A program made the translations under genes and the position numbers. This document shows positions 21,240 through 32,510 of a stretch of 64,000 nt of DNA, in pieces; within the stretch, counting starts at the first letter, position 1, and each line of letters starts with the position of its first letter. The DNA is taken from the NCBI GenBank assembly GCA_903632075.3, contig CAHIKZ030004727.1, positions 311,001-375,000 of the forward strand. The letters run 5' to 3'. The notes under the pieces are model-generated. The model saw nothing but the letters and a program-made list of their open reading frames with translations, was not told the DNA's origin and searched no databases. Source of the DNA: Acanthosepion pharaonis (taxonomy: Eukaryota > Mollusca > Cephalopoda > Sepiida > Sepiidae).

Positions 21240-21850
21240 CAACAAGGCACGTGGCATCACATCTAAAACCATTCTTAATTCAATTTTCGGTTTCGCTACT
21301 GAATCATATCGTATAGGTTCATATATCGTCAAAATGGCAGCGTGGAACTTCTTTTTTTTTTCTTTAATGAAAACTGATAATTGTAATTGGTAATCGATAT
21401 TCGCTTGTGAACGATAATTAACAAGAGTAAGCAAAAATGATGCAAAATACAGCAAGTCATGAGAAACAAAAATGGCCGACAGTTACACTTGATTATGCTG
21501 TTGCTATTGTTGTTGTTGCCGTTCAGTTTTGAATAACGCAGCCTCGTTTCCGCGGCTACAACCGGAAAAGTTTCGCCGTTGATAACGATTAATCAGTCAT
21601 TCAATGCTATTTCTGGTCTGACCTAATTGAATGCTAATGAGCCTCCTGATTTGAATACCTGCGAAGTAATCAACCAATGATTGGTGTTTAAAATATATTG
21701 GAGTTGACTTTAACGAGAAACTACGAATAATTTGTCAAGATCCTTAGACTGTACGAACTATTCACGAATTTTGTCGACACCAACACCTCGTTTAAAATTT
21801 TACTCCTTGGAATAATTCTGATTTGTTTACATGTACGATGAGCATAAAAA
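21240..21850. other. Unassigned, no gene seen
   Basis: Moderate GC around 21480-21600 and AT-rich elsewhere. No recognisable motif on either strand. Confidence 0.4.
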
Positions 21851-21854
21851 TATG

Positions 21855-22115
21855 AATTAAAAAAAAATCAAATTCACAGAAAGCAGTAAAGTCATTGATA
21901 CGTAAGGGGATTCTGAGTGTGAAAAAATTCGAAAACAGAAACATTATTATCAGCGAAAACAATAGGAAAGTAATTAGGAAGATTTTTTTTTTTTTATTTA
22001 AATTTTTGAAGACCAAAGTTGGTTGGAAACATGGAACAGGAAGGGAGTTCCACAAGCGAGAAGTACGAGAAATGAAACTGTAAGTACAGACCTTACGGTT
22101 ACATCGAACCAGTGC
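21855..22115 (-). pseudogene. EN-RT LINE copy E, 3' end
   Basis: Minus strand. The LWNSLPVPCF motif of the family C-terminus lies near 22040, and the 3' UTR ends near 21860 with the family phrase in diverged form ('gaaagcagtaaagtcattg' on plus). About 250 bp only. Confidence 0.65.
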
Positions 22116-22299
22116 AACTGTAAATTAATGAAAACTTCTAATTTAAACGAAGAAACATGATTTAAATAATAATAATAATAATAATAATGTATTTAGATTG
22201 ATTTGTTTGTTTTTTACGATTCATCAGCCCTTTACATGTTATTTAAAGCCAGAAAATATTTTTAGATTGTAAGATTTTTTGTGGAGGGGAGAGGTAATA

Positions 22300-22560
22300 A
22301 TGGTTTAGTGATTCAGGCCTTACTAATTAATTTGGAGAAGATATACATCCATATCATTTCTAAGGATATTTTCACCTACGTAAACATAATGAACCCAACT
22401 GGAATTAGAACTCTGTTCTCCGATTAACAATTACGAGCCATTATCCATTACACCACCGGCACATCTAATTTTACAGCACTTTGTATTCCTAATCTGTTAC
22501 TCATCTACTTACAGACCATGTTCGACGTTGTTTAACTTCGGTGATTTCGACGCGATATGG
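22300..22560 (-). repeat. Composite 5S/tRNA-like SINE, copy 1
   Basis: Minus strand. The 5' part (about 22490-22530) reads 'aagttaaacaacgtcgaaca' followed by 'agtagatgagtaac', matching the internal control region of 5S rRNA genes. It is followed by 'ccggtggtgtaatggataa' and a degraded box B 'gagttctaattcc', then the SINE tail. Same order as the copies at 30735, 43965 and 50145. Confidence 0.65.
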
Positions 22561-22887
22561 CCGACTTAGAGAGGAAGCGCGATTTAAGAAAAGAAAAGAA
22601 AAAAAAAGAAAAGACACTGTTTTTGTTTCCATAGTATGTTTTGCTTTCAGATTTGAAGAAGACAGACATACTGTCGAAACATTGTTAAACATTGTTAAAC
22701 ACTGTTTTCCCTTTTCTTAAATTGCGCTCTTCTCTTAGTTGTTGAACAATATTGGAAGAGTTACATCAATCATTTTCTTTGTTAATAATAATGATCATGA
22801 TGGTCTAAAATCTTTCTGCACAGAACGAAATCTTGCTAATTAGAAATTACCAAGCAAACATCCTGAAAGCTTATGTTAATCCTAAAA

Positions 22888-23516
22888 TGCAGATTCTGTG
22901 ATAAATATGCAGAAACAAGTGACCATCTTGTATCAGGTTGTGCAGTATTGGCATCCAGCGAATATAAAACTCGGCATGACAGAGTGAGTCAATATCTGCT
23001 CTGGAAAATCTGAAACTTTTACGGGAAGGAAACTGCAAGAAACTGGTATGGACACCACCCAGACCCGGTTACGGAGATAGGACCTGTTACAATTCTATGG
23101 GACTACACAATACACACTGACAGAACAATCAAAGCCAACCGCCCAGATATTATTATTAAAGATCACAAACAAAAACGGTACCTCCTTGTTGATATGGCAG
23201 TCCCTGCTGACTGCAATGTATCTTTGAAGATATTCAAAAAGCTGTCAAAATACAAGGATATTGAAATAGAAATCTCGAAAATGTGGCATATGGGAGCATC
23301 AACAATCCCTGTTGTAGTTGGAGCCCTAGGACTGGTTGGAAAAGATTGCAGTAGACTAATTGAAGGGATTCCTGGAAGTCCATGCCTCAAGGAGATACAA
23401 AAAATTGTTCTGACAAGTACAGCCCACACTTTACGAAGGGCTTTATCTATGTCATTTTTTTTTTTTTTTTTGTCAGTGGAAAGTGTCATGATGCCATTTC
23501 TAACCTTAGGTCCCTA
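22888..23516 (+). pseudogene. REL-endonuclease LINE C-terminus, best copy
   Basis: One frame of 210 codons interrupted by a single TGA at 23011. It starts with a CCHC-type zinc motif (CRFC...HLVSGC), as found between RT and endonuclease in R2-type elements. Then come YKTRHDRVSQYLLWKI, the stop, VTILWDYTIHTDRT, and the putative PD-(D/E)XK nuclease core RPDIIIKD...LLVDMAVP. It continues through LSKYKDIEIEISKMW, IPVVVGALG and IQKIVLTSTAHTLRR to a T18 run. The upstream RT is absent. Known function of the class: site-biased cleavage for target-primed reverse transcription. Clade below R2-like is not resolved. Confidence 0.75.
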
Positions 23517-23544
23517 GGCGGGACACGGAAAGAAATGTGTAAAC

Positions 23545-23990
23545 GCCAGAAATCAAAGAAAATAAAAATAATAATAACTGACAGGAAAATAAAAGCCAAC
23601 AGACCTGATATTATCATAAAAGACAAGAAATTCAGGAAGTGTATACTCATTGACATAGCTGTACCTTCTGAAAGAAACAACTCCATAAAAATTATCGAGA
23701 AATTGTCCAAGTACAAGGACCTGGAGATTGAGATTAACAGGATGTGGGGAAAGGAAGGCTGAGACTGTACGAATAGTAATCGAAACTCGAAGCCTCACGA
23801 GAAAAAGAAATGGACAATTTTACTAACAATGTCCCAGGTAACATCAACATGCAAGTTGTCCAGAAGATCGCCCTACTAGGAACATCCTATATACTAAGAA
23901 AGTGCAACCAATTAAATGACAATTCTTCTATAGGGCCCAAGGTCCATAGTTTGGACCCGGCTCTACAGGATACAAAGCAGGAAACATAAC
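23545..23990 (+). pseudogene. REL-endonuclease LINE C-terminus, second tandem copy
   Basis: Repeats the nuclease segment of the preceding copy: TDRKIKANRPDIIIKDKKFR, then LIDIAVPSERN and LSKYKDLEIEINRMW (23382-23762). After a frameshift it continues VVQKIALLGTSYILRK near 23850. It is closer to the canonical RPD...KD...ID pattern than the 1990-2420 copy. It ends in 16 AAT units, the likely 3' tail. Confidence 0.7.
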
Positions 23991-23997
23991 AGACACA

Positions 23998-23998
23998 G

Positions 23999-24046
<48 letters not shown>
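23998..24046. repeat. (AAT)n microsatellite at LINE 3' end
   Basis: About 16 AAT units, directly following the second REL-endonuclease LINE copy. Confidence 0.95.
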
Positions 24047-24048
<2 letters not shown>

Positions 24049-24228
24049 AAAGGGGAATTTATTGAAGTACTGAAGTTTCGAATATTGAAGTAGATTATCA
24101 ATCAGGATAGGATATTTACAGATTCTTTAGGACAACTCGCATACCCAGAATGGCTTTTGAATCATGATGAAAACTACAGTCCATTACATAAAGAAAGCTA
24201 GTTATCTGTTTCCATTTCAAGTCAATTC

Positions 24229-24251
24229 TTCTGTTTGAAGATCAAACAGAA
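24229..24251. repeat. Short perfect hairpin
   Basis: TTCTGTTTGA and TCAAACAGAA are exact inverse complements around AGA. No other feature explains it. Confidence 0.6.
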
Positions 24252-24264
24252 ACAAGAATATCAA

Positions 24265-25090
24265 TAATAATATTAATAATAATAATAATAATAATAATAA
24301 GAAGAAGAAGAAGAAGACCTGTGAGGGCAAATCAGATAAATTTACCAAACAGCAGCACAAGTTGTCCCTTTTATGATTGGCTCACTCTTGACTTGCTGCT
24401 ACGCCGGACACCTTAGGGGTACTTGGCATCGTTGGGAGTGCGCAGGTGGTAACACTGCTTAGAACAGTTCATGTTCTAAGGAATGTGTTGCGCCTCTGAG
24501 CTTCGGTCGTAGGAACTGCGATATGACCATCATCGTCCGGTCAAACAGTCAGATAGGATCTCAAATCAAGTAATAATAAGGACCATATGCAGAACAATGA
24601 AATCCCCAGGCTGAGGTGGATATACTTTATTAGAAGAGAAAACAAGTTAGAAATGGCCTGGTTTGTGTTGAGGAAATGATGCAGGTTGAAACATGTAGTC
24701 TGTATTGCTATGTTGGAAATAACATCGAGGTAAAAATATAGATAGAATAATTAGTAGAAACCCTGAGCCTGAAAAAAAAAAGACTGAATTTACTATAAAA
24801 GGGGAAAACGAATTGATAGATAAGAAATTGCATCCCGTTTTCGAAAGAAAAGCAACAGAGATAAGCGACAAGAAAGCAACTCGAACATGGAGCGGAAAAA
24901 TGTTATTTGAAGGAGGAAACTAAAGGTTTATAAATAGCAGCTCAACATCAGCTATTGCGGACAAAAACGAGTAAAGGTGACTTGATAAGGTCAGCACTTA
25001 AGCATTAGATAGAATGCGTGAGGAGAGAGACGAGACTGCCTGTTATACTGTATCAGAATGCAAGTGTAAGGCTAAGAATGAGTATAATGC
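24265..25090. other. AAT/GAA array, then mostly unassigned
   Basis: An (AAT)n-(GAA)n array spans 24265-24317. Bases 24380-24500 read QVVTLLRTVHVLRNVL in one frame, faintly like the end of the REL-endonuclease LINE, but too weak to call. The remainder is unassigned. Confidence 0.4.
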
Positions 25091-25092
25091 TG

Positions 25093-25235
25093 GTTGATTT
25101 TGCTTAGCGACATATCAACACATCAGTGGGTTATTTAATACCGAAATCTAAATATTTTTGTACGCAGTTTTAATTCCTCCAACTACAGATATTTGTACAT
25201 AATTTTATGCTGCCATAGTAAACATGCGTTTTTTT
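25093..25235 (+). repeat. Dispersed repeat TTGATTTTGYTT, copy 1
   Basis: Shares 'acatatcaacac.tc', 'ggttatttaat.ccgaaatc', 'taaatattttgtac' and 'caactacagatat.tgtaca' with 40440-40610 and 46905-47060, in identical order. No coding content. Superfamily unknown. Confidence 0.65.
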
Positions 25236-25559
25236 ACTTATATTCTTTTTAGATGAACTGGTTGATCACGCTCTCTATTCTCCTAAATTGACTATCATCT
25301 GTTCTCCAACGTCAAAAACAATTTAACTACACAATGTCACATATTACATTCCATCATCGCCGATTGGCCCCTGAATTACCACCAGTCACGATGAATGGCA
25401 TTTTCCGACTATTGGGCCTCAAACTCAATGCAGACCGCAAGTACTGATGTCATATTAAGACGGGAGCTGCCCAATTCAATCTTTTCAGTCTCTGTACAAA
25501 TGTTCTGTCTCTGTAACTTACAAAAATGTCTCTACGTCCTTGAAGGTGATAAATTTTTT

Positions 25560-25870
25560 TCACCTTGCAACAAGACTCTCACTGCTCTATCGTTACTCCC
25601 ATGGAAAGTGCTTAGACGAACCCCTTCTCATTCTATCCGTATTCCCATGGGGTGATGTAAGTTCCACTATAACATCTTCCAACGAACCAACTGCTCTGTA
25701 GAACTGACTCCCAAGAGGATGTTTTCCTGATTACTACAATTTTAACCTGTCCAAGTCTAGAGTTAACCCTTATCTTCTTCACATATCCGCATAAACTGTG
25801 TAACCCTCTACCTCGAGTGGCTCCTGGGCCTTGTACAGGATCGATCTCTTTTTGGTAAAAAAAAATAAAA
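25560..25870 (+). pseudogene. LINE C-terminus, AELWN-type family
   Basis: Frames here give ELT-like stubs of the ...TAELWNxLPxDxF pattern and then FPDYYNFN, SKSRVNPYLLHISA, followed by 'ccctctacctcgagtggctc' and an A-rich tail at 25857-25878. The same closing phrase ('ccctctaccttgaagggcg') ends the fragment at 38455-38925. Distinct from the dominant EN-RT LINE. Confidence 0.5.
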
Positions 25871-26496
25871 ATAAAATAGTGTTGCTTTGATTGACTAAAT
25901 AAATAGCCATTATCGCAAAACTATTATAATGAGAAAAGAAAGTGGGTCGCCTTCTTACATGGACATTTTTATATCCTATTTTATTTCAGTTTTTAATATA
26001 TATATATTTTTCTAAATGGAAAAATGTTTGTCAAAACCAGCATTTTCTTTTTCAGGAGAAACATCGCCTTCCAGGGATCTCCTAAATAAATAAACAAAAT
26101 CCTGCAGAATAAAATCATTCATGGAGACTTTGTTTTTGTTATTTGCTTCGTCCTGATTAAAAGTAATCCTAAAAGTTGCACTCAATGATCGGGAAGCGGG
26201 TGCTGTACGATGAATAAAACATTTTGAATTATTCGGATGTTTTGAATTTCAAATTAAATTTCGGTTATAAATTTTCAGACCGTAATTAAATGCAGACGAA
26301 GAACGAAGTGTTTATGCAGTTTTTCTGCCATGAAAAATCGGGAATTTAAAAACAAATTCATGAAATCAGAAAATAAATCTAACTATATATATATATATTG
26401 ATTGATTGATTTGTTTTTGTGGGGGTGGGGTTTTCAACATTTTCCAGGCCATTTAAAGCCAGCAAATATTTTTGAACTTTATGGTTTTGTTTAGAT

Positions 26497-26850
26497 AATA
26501 ATATGTGGAAAAATCTAGATGCAGGAGAAATGTGGTTCTACAGAAAGATATTGAGACTTCAATGGACGGAGCGAGTGAGCAACAAGGAATTCTTCCAGAA
26601 AATAGCAACAAAAAGAACACTTATAATCAGAATCAGACAAAGACAGCTAAAATTCCTTGGATACCTAATGAGGAAGAGGAGCTTGGAAAACCTAACACTC
26701 ACATGGCCAATCGATGGCAAGAGAGATAGCAAAGGCAGCGAGCTACTTATCTGACCGAACCGGTGACTTGAGCCTTAGCAAAGGGTGAAAACATCTAAGA
26801 ACCACACGAGAAATTGTTGATCATCTGAAGGGACACAGGACATAGAAGAA
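26497..26850 (+). pseudogene. RTE-type LINE C-terminus
   Basis: One frame is open for 83 codons (26503-26754): LDAGEMWFYRKILRLQWTER, VSNKEFFQKIATKR, RQRQLKFLGYLMRKRSLENL and LTWPIDGKRDSKG. This is the standard RTE ORF terminal region. Nucleotides continue to 'gggacacaggacatagaaga' at the 3' end. Upstream RT is absent. It is the best-preserved RTE end in the window. Confidence 0.8.
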
Positions 26851-26934
26851 GAAAAATTAAGAATGATTTAATGATAAAATTCTTACTATTTAACCTACAG
26901 TTTGTAATTTTCGTCTTTTTTGGACATAAATTCA

Positions 26935-27235
26935 CAATATCAACTATACACACGGTCACAATGTACTGACCGTGTTTGGAAAATGAAACATTTCTATAAC
27001 TCTAGATACATATATACATTAAATTAAAAGTAAAAATAAAATCATCCTTGATAATAGTTAAAAGTATAGGCGAAAGGTCTGACAGAACAATTTTTGCATA
27101 AATTACGTCCAGAAAAGAAGAAAATTCAAAGAACACAAGAAAAATTAAATAAAAAAAAATCATAGCCGCAATACTTTTTAACTCGTTTTTAATGAAACTT
27201 GTATAAAAGAAATTGCTGCCCAAATACACTATAGA
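26935..27235 (+). repeat. Dispersed repeat, Penelope-like, copy 2
   Basis: Parallels 3110-3431: 'cacaatgtactgaccgtgtt', 'ctagatacatatat', 'agttaaaagtatagg', 'gaacacaagaaaaatt', 'aatgaaacttgtataaaa', 'ctgcccaaatacac'. The 3' end again touches a microsatellite. Confidence 0.6.
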
Positions 27236-27462
27236 TGAGTGTATGTATGTGTGTATGTATGTGTGTGCGTGCGTGCATGAGTAGACATAATAAGATAATG
27301 AAAGGAAATCACTAGATAAAAAACAATAAAAATAATAATGGTGATAATAAGACTAATAATATTTATTGTATATTGGTAAGCATTTTGACTAAAGAGAAGC
27401 AAGATGAGAAAGATTTTTAAAACTGCATTTTGCATGAAACTCATAATTGTGTTACCGCTGAC

Positions 27463-27551
<89 letters not shown>

Positions 27552-27558
27552 TAGATAT

Positions 27559-27609
<51 letters not shown>

Positions 27610-27618
27610 ATATGGAGA

Positions 27619-27660
<42 letters not shown>
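27236..27660. repeat. TG/CATG block and compound TA-GA-TA array
   Basis: A TG-rich run at 27240-27275, then at 27465-27657 TA units, a GA block (27526-27551), and three more TA blocks. Confidence 0.95.
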
Positions 27661-27724
27661 CAAATCAGTTAATATAGTCGTTTGAATACAGACGGGTCGT
27701 TAATATTTAGGGGATATTACGGAC

Positions 27725-28000
27725 AAGAAATGGTGTAATGCAATATCGGCGTGGATGGGGAATTAGTCGTACCAAGTTCAATTCTATTCCGTTTATTTTG
27801 CTCTAATGTCATTGAGAAAGGCATGAATCCATCTTTCCCCAGCTATGGATTAAAAGGCAGGCCAGACTGGGCTCTATCGCCTTGAGGTGACAACCAGTCT
27901 ACAAGGAAATTTCTAAATTTCAAAACCAACCTGAGGAGTGTTAGGCTCCGTCAGGCTATCTTGCCCTAGACACACCCACAGATGCTATGGCTGCAATACA
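27725..28000 (+). repeat. Composite SINE, tRNA-like and tail part
   Basis: 'gtgtaatgcaatatcggc' and 'accaagttcaattctattcc' correspond to the tRNA-like head. Then come the tail words 'ggcatgaatccatctttcc', 'ggcaggccagactgggctct' and 'tgacaaccagtctac', shared with 30735, 35868, 36781 and 48980. Confidence 0.6.
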
Positions 28001-28559
28001 CGGAGTGATGAGTTACAACACACGCACATACATATAATTGAACTATGGTGAATCACTTCGTGAAAAAGTCACGGTTTACTTTGCTTGTTTAATTCTAAAC
28101 CAACCATAACGGCTTCTCTTTCTTAAGCATCTTTCATGCGTGATAAATTAAACATCGACTGAGCTTTGTCCCCCCACCATTTCTGTCTTTTCCGCAAATA
28201 AAGTACATTTTCCACATGGTCGGACAAATTAACAACAACATGCTATGCTATACAATTGCTTATCGATATTCAAGTCGTAACAGGCTTTCATATGATCATC
28301 AGAGCTGTTTCGACTTGAAGACACAATGCAAATCCGTATCCTTTCTCATCTTCAGTAATGCTATCCGTTTCTGAGCTTTCCTATCTGCTCAGATTCATTT
28401 GCATTTCTTCAACAGCTAACTTGTGGTTTAAACTGCACCTATATTAAGCAGACCTTAGTTGATACTTCAAGTATCTGCTCCACCAAGCTACATATGGTTC
28501 AGAATCTTGGTTGCCAAACACAGCTAGAGAGTCTAATCAGTGATGTGGGTTCTGTTATG

Positions 28560-28760
28560 TTGAAAGGGGTCACTGAGAGTTTTTATTTGATTTGGGAGCG
28601 GTGAACACAACAGGAAGTATGCTATATTTCTCGCCAGAGCAGCGTTAATGTTAAGCGCATGCGTTACTGACGTCAGAACAAAGATGAAAGCCACTATTAA
28701 AACACAGCAAATAAACATAGTCACAAAGTAATTGACTGAATAACATAGGTTCCATCGCAT
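28560..28760. promoter_or_regulatory. CRE palindrome with NRF1-like site
   Basis: A perfect TGACGTCA lies at 28669-28676 next to 'agcgcatgcgtta', an NRF1-like GCGCATGCG. The minus strand holds AATAAAAACTC about 90 bases further. This arrangement could be an LTR promoter or a host promoter. No downstream coding exon was found. Confidence 0.3.
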
Positions 28761-28894
28761 GAACATGGGTAATCAATGTCACGTCTATTTGCTGCATTTT
28801 ACTGGACTAGGAGGAGTCTGAAGGAACTTAATCCATAACTTTTGGCACGTCAGTGTAAACAGTTTCAATCGTTAACACCGCATAGCAACTCAAT

Positions 28895-29140
28895 TGCTTC
28901 ACATTTACCTAATTTATTTTCCTTCAACTTGTCATGTGAGTGTCAAATTTACGAAGCCCTCTTTCCACATTATGTGCCCTAGAAATTTCAACTATCTCGT
29001 TCAGATGTTAAGTATAAGTTTCCTTTTTGTTTCCATTTTCTCTAAATATTCGTCGTTGCTCACATATTCAGTTCATGGTATTCATACTTCTGTGGAACTA
29101 TATTTCTGCTGCCTCAGGTCTCTTCTTCATGCGTGATGAG
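28895..29140 (-). pseudogene. RTE-type LINE C-terminus, degraded
   Basis: Minus strand. The reverse frames show diverged FLGH/R and MNTMN-like words, and 'gaagaagagacctgaggcagc' matches the start seen at 31400-31440. Most of the frame is lost. Confidence 0.5.
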
Positions 29141-29439
29141 ATTGTCAAGCATTCACTGCCATATAAGAGGACCGATATTACATAACGAAGTTGTTTCTAA
29201 CGAAATTTTCCTGTCAAAATAAACCCAATAGAACTTGCATTTATTTACAAACGGTGAATAAAGAAGAACATTTTGAAAAAAATGGAAATGTCACGCCGAT
29301 GACCCAGCGTCGTCAGAAAAAAATAATTTTATTTCACCTGAAATCAAATATACACATAAGCTGCAATCTTGAATCCAATATTTAGCATAATAATATTTTA
29401 AATGATATGCATTCTTCTGACACTTTCAATATAAAAGAA

Positions 29440-29720
29440 AATTAGAAAAATGAAAAATCGTCATCCCACCGACCTTTTCTCGACTGGGTCTCTCCGTTCT
29501 TTTCATTTCGAATAATGACTGGGTTAAGGCCGGCTAAATTCGAACATATAAGGTGAAAGTAAAACGTCCCTAATGTCACCGCCACGGTAGCCGTTTGTCT
29601 TAAAGGCGTCACTATCACTTCGGCTACTCCGTCAACGTGTTTGGTGAGGACAGCTATCGCGTTTAGTGGACGGTAACCGCCCGATTGACGCAATGTCGAC
29701 ATATCCCGATAATAAGCGCC
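29440..29720. other. GC-richer unassigned block
   Basis: Noticeably richer in GC than its neighbours. A minus-strand frame of 86 codons (29442-29702) starts MSTLRQSGGYRPLNAIAVL. I do not recognise it, and no splice-like borders frame it. Confidence 0.3.
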
Positions 29721-29849
29721 TAAAAGGTGCTGAATGACTTGGTTCTCAAGACCCCTTAAATCCCTTACACCAAACGCACACGGAAACGAAAATTACGTTA
29801 AACCGTCTAATATTCAAGGGAAGAAATTAAGCAAATATCTACAATATTC

Positions 29850-30265
29850 ATTGGTCCTGATTTAGCGTCTCGTAAAGTTGACATCTTGTGTCTTTTCTAC
29901 AAATATTTTCATGGAAAATGAGCTCTTCGTTAGGGTACGTGGACTTTGTGAATTTAAGCGCAGTACTAGACAATTTACAGTTGAGTTAGCTGGATGTAAC
30001 CATAAATTCTATGCTAACAGTTTCTTTTCTCGTACTACTCGCTTATAGAAATCCATTCCGGCTCGATGCTTTCCAGTATACTTTAATCTGCAAAAATGTA
30101 AATGCAATGTCAATCGTTTTCTGCTGTTCTCCTGTTTACGTTTCTTTTGTTCTCGCTCCCTTAGTAAATATTTCTGTTTTTTTAATTCTTCCGCCCCCAG
30201 TAACACCTTGTGTCCTAGTAATTTTACTGTCTTGCTTGCGATGAAATTGATTAAAAAAAAACACC
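29850..30265 (+). pseudogene. EN-RT LINE copy F, 3' end
   Basis: Plus strand: 'ttttctacaaatattttcatgg' (FYKYFHG), a SFLVLLAYRNPF frame whose neighbour reads FSRTTRL, and FKCKCNVNR. The 3' UTR has 'ccttgtgtcctagt' and ends 'gaaattgattaaaaaaaaa', the family terminus with an A-tail. Confidence 0.75.
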
Positions 30266-30461
30266 TATAACCGTTCTTTCTTGTCCATCGAAGAGGAAGG
30301 TTTGTTTTGTATTTGTAAATATTTTCTTTTTATATTTAAAAAAATGAATGTTCCTCAATTAGTGAACTGAAATGTCATTCGAAATTTCACTAAAATATCA
30401 ATTTGACAACCATTGCAAAAGACGCCAAACGGTACCATATCCACAGAAAAGAATGTTCTAC

Positions 30462-30655
30462 TGTTGTAACCTAGAAAGGGTTACTGAATAAGGAATAACC
30501 AAAACGGAGTTTGGGAATGAAATGGTAATCTTTATAACATCAACAAAATACAATGCTCGCCAGCGGTGTGAAGTAGGTAAACCACAATAGTGTCCAACGT
30601 ATTTATGAGGATTGGGACACACCTATTAGTATTCATAGGTACAGTAGATTACAAC
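30462..30655. mobile_element. LTR-like or MITE-like element, copy 2
   Basis: TGTTGTAACCTAG at the left faces GTAGATTACAAC at the right as imperfect inverted ends. Matches 38225-38450 closely ('gaataacaaaaacgga', 'gaaatggtaatctttataac', 'atcaacaaaatacaat', 'gtgtccaacgtatttatgag'). It lacks about 35-40 bases present in the other copy. Flanks TCTAC and ACTAC are a possible imperfect 5-bp duplication if the element ends at ATTACA. Confidence 0.6.
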
Positions 30656-30734
30656 TACATTCCTTTCTTGTGATGAATGCTTGCTCCATGGTTCCTTTCT
30701 TCGATTTATGACTGTCTTGACAGATGAATTACCC

Positions 30735-31018
30735 CAGTTAGCTGCCGTCATTTTTTGCGGTAGACTGGTTGCCAACCAAGGCTATAAGACCCAGTCTGTC
30801 CTGCTCTTTAACTCAAGAGAAGAGTGGGATCTATACCTTTCCGAATGGTATTTGTGCGTAGGTGAATTTAACGAACACGACAGGAATTTGAGCTCGTCTC
30901 TTCGATTTCTCATTCCGAGCCATTACCATCACACCACCCGCACATCCAAGCTTACAACGGCTGGTATTCCAAAGTAGTCACCCATCTAGTTATTGACCAG
31001 GTTCAACATTGTTTAACT
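30735..31018 (-). repeat. Composite 5S/tRNA-like SINE, copy 2
   Basis: Minus strand. 5S part: 'gttaaacaatgttgaacctg' and 'ctagatgggtgac'. Then 'tgggaataccagccgttgta', 'tgtgcgggtggtgtgatgg', box-B-like 'gagctcaaattcc', and the tail 'aggacagactgggtcttata' with 'ggcaaccagtctaccgc'. All parts are in the order of the other copies. Confidence 0.75.
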
Positions 31019-31440
31019 TTCTTTCTATGTGCCGTGTCCTTTCAGAACGTAGGCGATCATGGCTCTCCACCTCCCTCGATCCCTTGCAGTTCTCAACAAG
31101 TTCCTTCATTCTGCTACCCCCCAGTCCACATTCTGTCATTCACCTGCTTAAGGCCGCTAGGTATGTAATGCGTTGTTTTCCCTTGACTCTCTTTCCCTCT
31201 ATTCGACCTGTGAGTATCAGATTCTCCAGACCCTCCTTCTTTATATGTCCCAGGAACTTCAGCTGCCTCTTCCTGGTGTTAAATATAAGCCTCCTACTTA
31301 TTTGCATCCTCTCTAAAATCTCATCGTTGCTCACACGTTCGGTCCATGACATCCCTAGCATCCTTCTGTAGAATCACATCTTCGTCGCCTCGAGTCTCTT
31401 CTTCATCTTTGAGGAAATCGCCAACATTCGCGAGCAGGAG
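31019..31440 (-). pseudogene. RTE-type LINE C-terminus
   Basis: Minus frame of 73 codons (31140-31361): MLGMSWTERVSNDEILERMQ, RKRQLKFLGHI, LENLILTGRIEGKRVKGKQR and TYLAALSR. Beyond it 'ggtggagagccatgatcg' is the terminal WRAMIA. A stop TGA replaces Trp in the EMWFYR motif just upstream. It abuts the SINE at 31018. Confidence 0.75.
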
Positions 31441-31549
31441 CCGCGCTGTCCATATTTGAGGATGGAACAAGCGAGCCTGTTGCTCGAAATCGAATAACGG
31501 CTATGATCAGATGTAAAAATACATTTTAAAATTAAGTCATACTTTCTCT

Positions 31550-32186
31550 GTCTGTCTCACACACTCTCTGCCTCTCTTTCACCCAATCTCTCTCTCTCTC
31601 TCTTCGTTTTCTTTCACACGCATAAGCTGTTTCTATCCCGCACACAAATATACAATCTTCCATTGCTTTGCCTTACATGTCCTATTTGCTTTCTCTCTCG
31701 TACATTCTCTCACGTTCTCTCTATTTAACTCACTCTCGAACTCACACCCTCTCTCAATTGCACACTCTCACTTAAATTCACACTCTCCCATTATTTTCTC
31801 ATTCTTAGACACACTATGTTTTTCCTTTTTTAAATAACACTCATACGTATTTTCTGTCTTCATTTCTGACTCACACATACACTCTCTCACACACATATAC
31901 TACTCTTTCTCAATGACACGTATACAATGACTTTATCACCCTCTTTCTCTCACACACAGACTCTCTCTTTTTTTAAAAAGATTCTTTCTTTCTCTTCATC
32001 ACCCCTCCCTCACACACAAACTCTCTCCTTCTCTCAGGCTTTCTATTTATTTATTCTAGTTATCTCACGCGAACACATATATTCCTTTTTTCTTCTTACA
32101 CAACCTCTCCTTTTCTCTCGATTTCCGTCTATCACACACAGGCTCTCCCTTCCTCTTCCCCTATCATTATCTCTCCTCTCTCACGC

Positions 32187-32223
<37 letters not shown>

Positions 32224-32235
32224 GACACGCACGCA
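31550..32235. repeat. CT/CA-rich pyrimidine tract
   Basis: About 680 bases dominated by CTCT, CACA and TTCT words, with a clean (CT)n at 32195-32218. Frames across it are low-complexity readings. Confidence 0.85.
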
Positions 32236-32270
32236 CCCACTGATACACGCAAAGTTCTAATATTTCTCTC

Positions 32271-32510
32271 TCGAGCTTGTGTAAATGGAGGCAGAACAGA
32301 GAAGGCGATTGACAGTAAAAAGACAAACATTATTAAGAATTACAAAGAATAGGAATTAGTGGAGAGCCATGATCAACCTACCTAACGAGCTTGAGTAAAT
32401 AGAGGCACAAGGGGAGGTATAGTAAAAGACAAACATGGTGAAATGCTACAAAGAATAGGAAGTAATGGAGAGCCATAACCGTTAACGTCAAGAGGAGACA
32501 CGGAAAATTA
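32271..32510 (+). pseudogene. RTE LINE terminal segment, tandemly duplicated
   Basis: Two direct copies of about 115 bp: 'cgagcttgtgtaaatgg' at 32272 and 'cgagcttgagtaaatag' at 32387, each followed by 'aaaaagacaaacat', 'acaaagaataggaa' and 'tggagagccat'. The words translate as ACVN, KDKTN and WRAM of the RTE C-terminus. Confidence 0.6.

Noticed and set aside
24380..24500. Third REL-endonuclease LINE end
   Set aside because: Only one weak phrase (TLLRTVHVLRNVL) agrees; could be chance.
29442..29702. 86-codon minus frame as a gene
   Set aside because: No family resemblance, no splice-like borders and no start context; listed only as an unassigned GC-richer block.
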